64,000 nucleotides of DNA from Blautia sp. (GTDB lineage: Bacteria; Bacillota; Clostridia; Lachnospirales; Lachnospiraceae). Positions 46,314-54,800 of this stretch are shown here, in pieces. Location of the stretch: assembly GCA_017515325.1 (NCBI GenBank), contig JAFWGA010000032.1:124001-188000 (forward strand). The letters are read 5' to 3'. The notes beneath the pieces are model-generated. The model saw only the letters and a list, made by a program, of their open reading frames with translations, did not search any database and was not told where the DNA came from. The stretch's first letter is position 1; every line of letters begins with the position of its first letter. A program made the position numbers and the translations under genes.

Positions 46314-47537
46314 ATGAAAATAACAGTCGCAGGAGTTGGTTACGTAGGTCTTTCCCTGGCGGTGCTTCTTGCCCAGAAGCATGAGGTTACCGCCATTACC
46401 ACCACAGAGGAAAAGGCAAAAAAGCTGAACCGGTTTATCAGCCCTATCCAGGACGACGAGATCGAGCGCTTCTTCACAGAAGCACGGGAGGGCAGCAGAA
46501 AGCTCAGCCTTCATACCACCACGGATAAGGCTGCGGCCTACGCCGGTGCAGACCTGGTGATTATCGCTACGCCTACCAATTATGACGATGTCAATCATTT
46601 CTTTGATACCAGTGCTGTAGAGGATGCCATAGAATGGACGCTGAAGGTTAACCCGGATGTCCTGATGGTGATCAAATCCACCATACCTGTTGGCTATACG
46701 GAATCTGTCCGCCGGAAATACGGGGTAAAGAACATCCTCTTCAGTCCGGAATTCCTGCGTGAGTCCAAGGCTCTCTACGATAACCTGCATCCCAGCCGTA
46801 TCGTCGTGGGCTGCGACGATGACCAGCGCCAGGAAGCCCGGATGTTTGCCGACCTTCTGGTGGAGGGGGCAAGAGTCGAGGAGGAGAAGGCCGGACAGGA
46901 AGCCCAGGACATCCCGGTTCTCATCACCCATCTGACCGAGGCGGAGGCCATCAAGCTCTTTGCCAACACCTATCTGGCAGTCCGTGTCAGTTATTTCAAC
47001 GAGCTCGATACCTATGCCCAGACCAAGGGCCTGGATACACAGATGATCATCGATGGTGTCTGTCTGGATCCCCGTATCGGTGGACACTATAACAATCCCA
47101 GCTTTGGCTATGGTGGATATTGCCTGCCCAAGGATACCAAGCAGCTTCTGGCCAATTACAAGGATGTGCCGCAGACCATGATCGAGGCTGTGGTCAAGAG
47201 CAATACCGTCCGCAAGGATTTCATAGCAGATCAGATTATTGCCAGGAATCCCAGGACTGTGGGAGTCTATCGCCTGACCATGAAGAGCAACAGCGACAAT
47301 TTCCGGGCCTCTGCCATCCAGGGTGTCATGAAGCGCATCAAGGCCAAAGGGATTCCCATCATCGTCTATGAGCCTACTCTCGAGGATGGTTCGGAATTCT
47401 ACCGTTCAAAAGTTGTCAACGATCTGGACCGCTTCAAGGCACAGTCTGATGTTATTCTGGCCAACCGCTTCGATGCCCATGTGCTGGGCGATGTGGAGGA
47501 TAAGGTATATACCAGGGATCTCTTCAGAAGGGATTAA
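46314..47537 (+). CDS. ugd: UDP-glucose 6-dehydrogenase
   Basis: 407 residues. Oxidises UDP-glucose to UDP-glucuronate with two NAD+, supplying capsule and surface polysaccharide precursors. The N-terminal NAD loop is [33 protein letters not shown] and FSPEFLRES are family motifs. The catalytic Cys is C270 in [14 protein letters not shown]. Translation starts at ATG 46314 after GAGAGGAG; upstream codons to 46269 lie before that site. No other polysaccharide genes are adjacent. A terminator follows. Confidence 0.93.
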   Translation: MKITVAGVGYVGLSLAVLLAQKHEVTAITTTEEKAKKLNRFISPIQDDEIERFFTEAREGSRKLSLHTTTDKAAAYAGADLVIIATPTNYDDVNHFFDTSAVEDAIEWTLKVNPDVLMVIKSTIPVGYTESVRRKYGVKNILFSPEFLRESKALYDNLHPSRIVVGCDDDQRQEARMFADLLVEGARVEEEKAGQEAQDIPVLITHLTEAEAIKLFANTYLAVRVSYFNELDTYAQTKGLDTQMIIDGVCLDPRIGGHYNNPSFGYGGYCLPKDTKQLLANYKDVPQTMIEAVVKSNTVRKDFIADQIIARNPRTVGVYRLTMKSNSDNFRASAIQGVMKRIKAKGIPIIVYEPTLEDGSEFYRSKVVNDLDRFKAQSDVILANRFDAHVLGDVEDKVYTRDLFRRD

Positions 47538-47545
47538 AGTGTACT

Positions 47546-47586
47546 CCCCGCCGGAAAAGGAAAATATCCTTTCCGACGGGGATTTT
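47546..47586 (+). terminator. Terminator after ugd
   Basis: A stem with one mismatch (CCCCGCCGGAAAAGGA paired with TCCTTTCCGACGGGG) followed by ATTTTTCT. Confidence 0.88.
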
Positions 47587-47845
47587 TCTGTATAGATATG
47601 CTATAATATGTGCAGACTCATTAACCGGTTCAAGGCATCGGAGCTTTTCACGGTGCCCAGCATCAGGATGATTGCCGGGTAAGGATGTCAAAAATCGACA
47701 TCTTATCCCCATGTTATAGTAAACAAACAAAGTGCTTGTATTTTGATTCGTTTACCGCGCCGAATTTACACCGCCGCAAGCGGCATGATTCTGCAGGAAA
47801 TACGTGCGCATAGGATAACAAATAAAAAGGACAGAGGAGGGAATT

Positions 47846-49231
47846 ATGCCGATACAGGCTGCATTTATGGTGCCTCATCCGCCCATGATCCTACCGGAGA
47901 TCGGGCGGGGAAGCGAGGCTCAGATTGAGGAAACCCGGATAGGCTACGAGAGGGTTGCCCGGGAGATTGCCCGGCTAAAACCGGAAACGATCATCCTTAC
48001 CAGTCCACATTCAGTCATGTATGCGGATTATTTTCATATCTCCCCGGGAAGGGGGGCAAAGGGCTCCTTCTCAGATTTTCGGGCAGGGAATGTTCGTTTC
48101 GACGAGATTTATGATGAGGAGCTGGCAGACAGGATCTGTGCGCTGGCGCTGGAAAAGCATTTTCCTGCCGGAACCCTGGGGGAAAGAAACCCGAAGCTGG
48201 ATCATGGAACCATGGTTCCCCTGTACTTTATCCGTCAGAAATATGATGGCTTCAGGTTGGTCCGAATCGGCCTTTCCGGTCTGCCACTGACGGATCACTA
48301 TGCCTTCGGCAGGATCATTCAGGAGGCGGTGGATATCACCGGCAGAAGGGTGGTCTTTGTCGCCAGTGGAGATTTGTCCCATAAGCTGCAGACCTATGGC
48401 CCCTATGGCTTTGCCCCCGAAGGACCGGTCTATGATGAGAGGATTATGGATAGCTGTGGCCGGGCTGCCTTTGGGGAGCTGCTGGATTTTGACGAGACAT
48501 TCTGTGAAAAAGCGGCAGAGTGCGGTCACCGTTCCTTTGTGATCATGGCCGGAGCCCTGGATGGAATGGCGGTGAGGGCAGAGGCCTTGTCCCATCAGGA
48601 TGTGACCGGAGTAGGATACGGGATCTGCTGCTTTTACCCGGAGGGAAAGGATGAGGACAGGCATTTCCTGGATGCCTTCCTTGGCCGGCTGGAAGAGGAA
48701 GCGGATCAGAAGGCAAAAGAGGCCGACGAATATGTCAGGCTGGCCAGAGAATCTCTGGAATACTATATCCGCAACAAAAAGCCCATGGCTATGCCGACGG
48801 GCCTCCCGGAGGAAATGACAGGTGCCCGGGCCGGGGCTTTTGTCTCCATCCATAAGCAGGGGAGGCTGAGGGGATGTATCGGTACGATAGAACCCGTGAC
48901 CCCCTGTCTGGCCAAGGAGATCATTCAGAACGCCATCAGCGCCGCGACCCAGGATCCCAGGTTCGATCCGATCAGGGAGGAAGAGCTGAAATGGCTGGAG
49001 ATCAATGTGGATGTGCTGGGAAAGCCGGAAAAGATCGATTCCGTCAAGGAACTGGATGTGAAACGATATGGTGTGATTGTCAGCAGCGGTTTTAAGCGGG
49101 GCCTTCTTCTGCCGGATCTGGACGGGGTCGATACGGTAGAACAACAGGTGGATATTGCCCGCCGGAAGGGCGGAATCGGGGAAAAGGAAAATTACACTCT
49201 GCAGCGCTTTGAGGTGATCCGGCATAGATAG
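47846..49231 (+). CDS. Fused Memo-like / AMMECR1 protein (AmmeMemoRadiSam system B-A fusion)
   Basis: 461 residues in two parts. Residues 1 to about 275 are a Memo/class III extradiol dioxygenase-like domain with its candidate metal or catalytic residues (MVPHPPMI with H11, TSPHSVMY, KLDHGTMVPLYF, VASGDLSH, and ECGHRSF). Residues about 285-461 are an AMMECR1 domain (GAFVSIHKQGRLRGCIGTIE, DPRFDPIREEEL). These are normally separate proteins of the AmmeMemoRadiSam set. The third member, a radical SAM enzyme, follows 266 bases later. The reaction is not known. ATG 47846 has AGGAGGG six bases upstream. Confidence 0.9.
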   Translation: MPIQAAFMVPHPPMILPEIGRGSEAQIEETRIGYERVAREIARLKPETIILTSPHSVMYADYFHISPGRGAKGSFSDFRAGNVRFDEIYDEELADRICALALEKHFPAGTLGERNPKLDHGTMVPLYFIRQKYDGFRLVRIGLSGLPLTDHYAFGRIIQEAVDITGRRVVFVASGDLSHKLQTYGPYGFAPEGPVYDERIMDSCGRAAFGELLDFDETFCEKAAECGHRSFVIMAGALDGMAVRAEALSHQDVTGVGYGICCFYPEGKDEDRHFLDAFLGRLEEEADQKAKEADEYVRLARESLEYYIRNKKPMAMPTGLPEEMTGARAGAFVSIHKQGRLRGCIGTIEPVTPCLAKEIIQNAISAATQDPRFDPIREEELKWLEINVDVLGKPEKIDSVKELDVKRYGVIVSSGFKRGLLLPDLDGVDTVEQQVDIARRKGGIGEKENYTLQRFEVIRHR

Positions 49232-49497
49232 ATGGAAGATGCTGTTTGCGGGATGTCAACCTGGGAGATATATGGCAGGGGAAACGGTTCAGAATACAGA
49301 TACCTGGGGTTCGCATTGAGGGACGGCGGAGACAGAAGTATCCCTTCGTCCTGCAGGAGAACAGTTTTACTGCCTTGAAGGATAGGCAGAGGCATCGTAG
49401 ATATTTCGAACAGTACGGTCATTATAGTGACCGATACGAGAGAAGGATACCACTGAGTCTGACATCTGAAAAGTGGAATCAGGGAGGAGGCTGAAAA

Positions 49498-50358
49498 ATG
49501 GCCAGGTGCCGCGTTTGCTTCAGACATTGTGAAATAGCAGAGGGAGAATGTGGATTCTGTGGGGCTCGGACATGTGCAGACGGGAGGGTTATAGCGAGGA
49601 ATTATGGCAGAATCACCTCGATGGCTCTTGATCCCATTGAAAAGAAGCCCCTTGCCAGGTTTTTTCCCGGCAGCCTGATCCTCTCCGTGGGAAGCTATGG
49701 CTGCAACCTTCGCTGCCCCTTCTGCCAGAATTATGAAATCACCTGGTCAGAGGAGGCCGGGAGGCTGGCGGATGTGGCTGAGCAAATCTCTCCGGAAAGG
49801 CTGGCTGCCACCGCAGCTTATTATCAGAGCAGAGGAAACATCGGCCTTGCCTTTACCTATAATGAACCCCTCATCGGCTATGAATATGTCCGGGATACAG
49901 CCCGGCTGGTTCACGAGAAGGGGATGAAAACGGTCCTGGTCACTAACGGGATGGCGGAACCGGAGGTTTTGGAGGAGCTTTCTCCCTGGATCGATGCCAT
50001 GAACATCGATCTGAAGGGCTTTACGGACAGGTATTATCAGGACGTTCTGAAGGGCAGCAGACAGATGGTGATGGACTTCATCGACAGGGCGGTTCAGCTC
50101 TGCCATGTGGAGCTTACGACACTGATCGTTCCGGGGGAAAATGATAGGGAAGAGGAAATCCTGGAGCTGAGCCGCTGGATCGCTGGTCTCAAAGGGCAAG
50201 GCCAGGAAGAGGCGGGCAGGAATATCCCCCTCCATATTTCCCGGTTTTTTCCTCGGTTTCATATGACAGACAGGGAGGCGACACAGGTCCGTCTTGTGTA
50301 TCATCTGGCGGATCTGGCCCGCCAACATCTGAATTATGTTTACACGGGCAACTGTTGA
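49498..50358 (+). CDS. amrS: AmmeMemoRadiSam system radical SAM enzyme
   Basis: 286 residues. N-terminal Cys-rich segment (C4, C7, C11, C18, C21, C26; CRVCFRHCEIAEGECGFC), possibly an extra metal site. The radical SAM cluster motif CNLRCPFC follows (C69, C73, C76; CxxxCxxC). The core binds a 4Fe-4S cluster and S-adenosylmethionine. LAFTYNEPLIGYEY and VTNGMAEPEVL are typical of this family, which resembles pyruvate formate-lyase-activating enzymes. ATG 49498 follows AGGAGGCTGAAAA. It belongs functionally with the preceding Memo/AMMECR1 fusion. Confidence 0.92.
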   Translation: MARCRVCFRHCEIAEGECGFCGARTCADGRVIARNYGRITSMALDPIEKKPLARFFPGSLILSVGSYGCNLRCPFCQNYEITWSEEAGRLADVAEQISPERLAATAAYYQSRGNIGLAFTYNEPLIGYEYVRDTARLVHEKGMKTVLVTNGMAEPEVLEELSPWIDAMNIDLKGFTDRYYQDVLKGSRQMVMDFIDRAVQLCHVELTTLIVPGENDREEEILELSRWIAGLKGQGQEEAGRNIPLHISRFFPRFHMTDREATQVRLVYHLADLARQHLNYVYTGNC

Positions 50359-50589
50359 GTGCTTTTCCTGGTGCCAAGCACCTGAATTGCCCAGAAATGA
50401 TACCCTGCAGCTTCCCGTGTACCTATGCCTATTCCTCTGGCAGAATGAAATCGTTATCCAAGACCGGATGTCTCCCGGAAAGACACCGGTGAGCCGGGCA
50501 TTTGAAGGATGGTGCACAAACTCATCCTGCGCTTTCAGCTTGGATTCTTGGATTTTCTCAGTAAAAAGTGTTTCAGTGAGGAGAATAAA

Positions 50590-51396
50590 ATGAAGGAATA
50601 TATCCGGGACTTCCTGTCAGAACGGGAAAAAATAAAGTATCTTCGCAGTCTGGACGAGGAGGAAAAGTTTGCCGCTTGCCGGGAGCTTCTGGAAAAAGCA
50701 GAAGGCGCTGTCTTCCTTGGCGGGGCAGGGGTGTCAACGGAAAGCGGAATTCCTGACTTCAGAAGCAAGGACGGTCTGTATCGGAAAAAAGATAAAAGGT
50801 TTGGAAAATACAGGCCGGAATATCTTCTGAGCAGCGAATGCCTCCACAAAAAACCGGAAGTTTTCTTTGCCTATTTCCGTGCAAACCTGGATTGCAGGCA
50901 TTTCCAGCCCAATGAAGCGCACAAAGCCCTGGCAGAGCTTGAGGCAAAGGGCAGACTCAGTGGCATCATCACGCAGAACATCGATGGCCTTCACCAGAAG
51001 GCCGGCAGCCGCAATGTACAGGAGATTCACGGAAGCGCTCTCCGCTGTTACTGCAGCTATTGCCGGAAAGAGTATGGGCCTGACTTTATCTTTGAGTCAC
51101 AGGATCCGGTTCCGAAATGTCCGGAATGTGGGCATATGGTTCGCCCGGATGTGACTCTCTATGGAGAATTCCTTCCTGATCCGGCTTATGATAATGCGAT
51201 TCAGCTGTTGCGGCAGGCGGATCTGTTGATCATAGGCGGAACCTCCTTGGCAGTAGGATCTGCCGCACAGCTGGCTCATATTTATCATGGAAAGCATCTG
51301 ATCATCGTCAACAAAGGAAAAACAAAGCTGGAAGGAAAGGCGGATCTGATCTTTCACGACAGCATTGGGAAAATATTAGACCTGTGCGTTCATTAA
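50590..51396 (+). CDS. NAD-dependent protein deacylase, sirtuin (Sir2/CobB)
   Basis: 268 residues. Removes acyl groups from lysines using NAD+. Motifs: GGAGVSTESGIPDFRSKDGLY, TQNIDGLHQKAG, catalytic H147 in IHGSALRCYC, zinc Cys in CYCSYC and VPKCPECGHM, and GGTSLAVGSAAQL for NAD binding. ATG 50590 has AGGAG six to seven bases upstream; the frame is open further back but without a site. A perfect-dyad terminator follows near 51491. Confidence 0.95.
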   Translation: MKEYIRDFLSEREKIKYLRSLDEEEKFAACRELLEKAEGAVFLGGAGVSTESGIPDFRSKDGLYRKKDKRFGKYRPEYLLSSECLHKKPEVFFAYFRANLDCRHFQPNEAHKALAELEAKGRLSGIITQNIDGLHQKAGSRNVQEIHGSALRCYCSYCRKEYGPDFIFESQDPVPKCPECGHMVRPDVTLYGEFLPDPAYDNAIQLLRQADLLIIGGTSLAVGSAAQLAHIYHGKHLIIVNKGKTKLEGKADLIFHDSIGKILDLCVH

Positions 51397-51405
51397 AGTG
51401 ACCGA

Positions 51406-51482
51406 TACCAACGGCATGGGCAAAATCCTGGCTGCGCTTTAAGGCGCTGCTGCGCATCCGTATTTTGCTCATTCCCTTGGTA
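51406..51482. repeat. 77-base imperfect hairpin element
   Basis: 21-base outer arms (51406-51426 and 51462-51482; 18 of 21 positions complementary) enclose an inner GC-rich hairpin. It looks like a small intergenic mobile-type or REP-like element. No other full copy was seen in this window. Confidence 0.7.
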
Positions 51483-51490
51483 GGTGTTTC

Positions 51491-51549
51491 GAAAGAGTGC
51501 GATGTTATGCCTGGATCCATCCAGGCATAACATCGCACTCTTTCTTTTA
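51491..51549. terminator. Perfect-dyad terminator after the sirtuin gene
   Basis: A 27-base perfect inverted repeat (51491-51544, continuous dyad through GGATCC) ending in TTTCTTTT on the plus strand and a matching A/T-rich flank on the other. Confidence 0.9.
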
Positions 51550-51812
51550 TTCAATTTGACCAAACGTGTCGAACGGGAAATCAAAATCCACAAATACAAA
51601 TGGGTTATTTCGAAAATATTTTCGTAGCTTTTACACAACAATTATGATACAATTATTATAATTGTATGCTATCCTAAGGATTAGTATATCCTGATGTGGT
51701 TAGATGACGATGAATGAATAAATGAAATTCAGCGTGTCATTTGAGATAGACCAGTAATTGTTACAAGAACATTTTCGGTCTGAGGACTGAGATATGGAGG
51801 GAGATGCCGTAT

Positions 51813-54800
51813 ATGCCTGCTAACAGAAGCAACAAAAAGCCGATTCGTGAATTGATGAAGAAAATTTACAGGAAAAAGAGCTGGAACCGGGCTGTCATGA
51901 CGGTTGCTGGTACTATCGTCTTTGTCACAACATATATGCTTATCCTGCCGGCCATTACTTTGACGAAGAATCCGGTCTGCGGCCTGGAAGAGCATATCCA
52001 TGACGATAGCTGCTATCAGGTCAACTACAGTCGTGTGCTGGAATGCCCCTATGAGGCTTTGGCGCAGGGAGGAACCATTGTCGTCCACCATCATGATGAG
52101 AATTGCTATGATGAGGGCGGTAATCTGATATGCACTCTGCCGGAGGTGAACGCTCATCAGCATACAGCCGAGTGCTATGGCGCTTCGCGGGATACCGCTG
52201 ACGTCTTTATAGGTGGGGGGACACCAGGAGAAGCCGAGAAAGAGCCTGGGGTTTCCATCCCTCGGTTAGATGAGTATAACTCGGAGGAAGATGTTTTTAC
52301 GGCAGCAGATGGTTTTGACGGGAAGAGCACGGATCATACTGCTGTTGTCAAGACCGACACAAATGCTGTGGGCAGCAGCCAGGACATTTTTACGGCAGGA
52401 AATCCGGCAGAAGAGCAGGCAGATCTGGGACAGGATGTTTTTACCGCCGGAACCGGCCAGGCGCAGACGGTAAGTACAGCAGGCGCCGTTGAACAGGATC
52501 TTTTTGTGCAGGGGACAGTAGAGACGGATACCGGGATGACAGCTGATATATCCGGAGCACAGTTGGATAAACCGAATGGGGAGCCGGCTCTTCTGCAGAA
52601 CAATTCAGAAACAGCAGCGGTTCTTTGCGGGGAGACCGAGCTGCTTCTTCATACTCATACGGCAGAGTGCTATGATTTCTTTGGAAATCTGATATGCCAG
52701 AAGCCGGAGGTGGTGGAGCACCAGCATACGGATGCCTGCTTCAGACTGCAGGAGAGCGGCAGGACTCTGGTCTGCCCCATACCGGAGCATACCCATACGG
52801 ATGACTGCTATCATCAGAATGTGATTGATCTTCTGACCGGAAATGACGTTGAAATTCTGCAACCGGAGCAAAATACGCCAGAGCTGCTGCTGAATGAGAA
52901 CCAGGATGGGTCAGACGCAGACCTTCTCAAGGAGGAGACGGTGCCTGTATTGGATGATGGCATTTCTGTCCTGGATGAAGGCGTTTCACCCGAAAGTGAG
53001 AAGATTTTCTCCTCTGACGCAAATGAGAACGAAAGCTTCGGTCAGGATTCCGGCTTATCTTCCTCAAATGATGTGCTGCTGCCTCAGAGTGTGACTTTTG
53101 TGATTGAACCCGAGATCTCGGGGCAGGATGCTGAACAGACCATAGCCCCTGATGAGTCAGATGCGATTTATATCCTGGGGGATGAAGCTTCGCATTTGAA
53201 TAGTGATGCCACTGACCTTCCTAAGAGTGAGGAAGATGGTTACCTGGTACCGACCCTGATCCAGGAAGAGCCTATCGAGGTAATTACGAGTGATAATGGT
53301 AGTCTGGAGCTCACAGCTCTTATGACCGTTGATGTTCTGACAGATGCTTCTGAGGAAGACCGGAACGCACAAGAAGAAGCTTCTGTTGATCCTATCAAAG
53401 ATACAGATGAAGATACAGACTATGAAGAAACAGCTGAGATAACGACAGAGACGGCTGTTGGTGAGACTGAGATAGAAGGAATAACCGAGGAAGCAGATGC
53501 GGAAGCTGTCACAGAAGCAGCGGTAGAGCCTCAGCATGAAGAAGAGACTGTGCTCGAAGAAGCGGCTGGCATCGTCGAAGAGCCAGAAAATGAAAATGTG
53601 AGAGAAGAGAGCCCAGAGGCGGTATCAGAAGACAGAAATGAAATCACGACAGAAGAAGCCGCAGTGTCTGCAGCAGAAGTGATGATGGAGGCATCTGCAG
53701 AACAGATGACAGAAGCATCCGACATAGAAGAAGAAAGTGCAGAAGCCACAACGGAATCTGCAGAAGAAGAAAGTGCAGAAAAAACGGTTGCTGAGCTTTC
53801 AGAAGAAGCTGAAAAGGCTGCAGAGGAGCTTTTGGAAGAAGCGGATGCAGAAGCGATAAGGGAGAGTATAGCAGAAGCAGATACGGAAACGGTTACGGAG
53901 CTTACAGCGGAAGCAAATACAGAAACAATTACAGAGCTTACAGCGGAAGCAGATACGGAAACGGTTACGGAATTCATAGCAGAAGCAAATACGGAAACGG
54001 TTACGGAATTTATAGCAGAAGCAAATACGGAAACGGTTACGGAGCTTACAGCAGAAGCAAATACGGAAACGGTTACGGAGCTTACAGCAGAAGCAAATAC
54101 GGAAACTGTTACAGAGTTTATACCGGAAAAAATAACCGAAACGATTACAGAGTTTTTCGCTGAACCTGGTTCTGAAACGGTTACGGAGCCAACAACAGAA
54201 GAGACGACAGAAGCCGGAACAGAAGTGACAGGTTCTTCGGCTGAGGAAAAATCGGCTGTCTTTGTGATGGAATACCGTGGAACGGATTATACTGTCCGAG
54301 TCAGCTATGGCAGTGAAGCAGGGATTCCGGCTGAAGCCGCTGTAGACGCGCAGGAGATTGCCCAGGATACGGAAGCATACAGGACATACCTTGCCCAGGC
54401 AAAGGCTGCTTTGGGGCTGGCGGAGGAAGTTGAGCTTCCTCAGGAATATGCGCGTTTCTTCGATATACGTATTGTTGTTGTGAATGAAAACGGAGAAGAG
54501 GAGGAAATCGAACCGACCGGAGCTGTTCAGGTTGAAATTGTTTACGATGAGCCTGTGAGTATTTCCGGAGCAGAAAAGGCTGAAGCCAATGTGGTTCATT
54601 TCGAAGAGGAAGAGGTCAAGGTCCTTGCCGTAGTTGATGTGGCAGGAGAAGGCGCCGAAGAGGATCAGCCTGCCGCGGGAGAAGCAGAGAAAGCAGATTC
54701 GGCTGAAGACGAAGACCGGCAGGATTTTGCGGCATCTGATGCAGGCCTGGCGAAGGTTGGCGCGACCGCAGCAGAGGAGGATCTCTTTGTCTCCGGTGAG

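Larger units (their letters stand above)
51397..51812. other. 416-base spacer between the sirtuin and giant surface-protein genes
   Basis: Holds a long imperfect hairpin (51406-51482), a strong terminator (51491-51549), an AT-rich promoter-like stretch with TATAAT at 51657-51662 and a small GAAAATATTTTC palindrome (51612-51623). A leader leads to the giant gene's GGAGGGAG ribosome binding site. The -35 for that TATAAT is not clear. Confidence 0.6.

Noticed and set aside
47680..47712. Hairpin GATGTC/GACATC as a terminator before the Memo fusion
   Set aside because: The stem is short and not followed by a T-run. It may simply be a leader structure.
49246..49494. 82-codon frame between the Memo fusion and the radical SAM gene
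   Set aside because: It starts at TTG without a clear ribosome binding site, and the Arg/Gln-rich translation has no recognisable motif. A small gene cannot be fully excluded.
53838..54197. 36-base direct repeats resembling a CRISPR array
   Set aside because: The units are contiguous with no unique spacers, keep the protein frame, and no cas genes are near. They are coding tandem repeats.
53799..54599. Long minus-strand reading frame rich in Cys, Phe and Arg repeats, antisense to the stalk repeats
   Set aside because: It is the reverse-strand shadow of the 36-base Glu/Thr repeats of the giant gene. There is no good ribosome binding site and the composition follows from the sense repeats.
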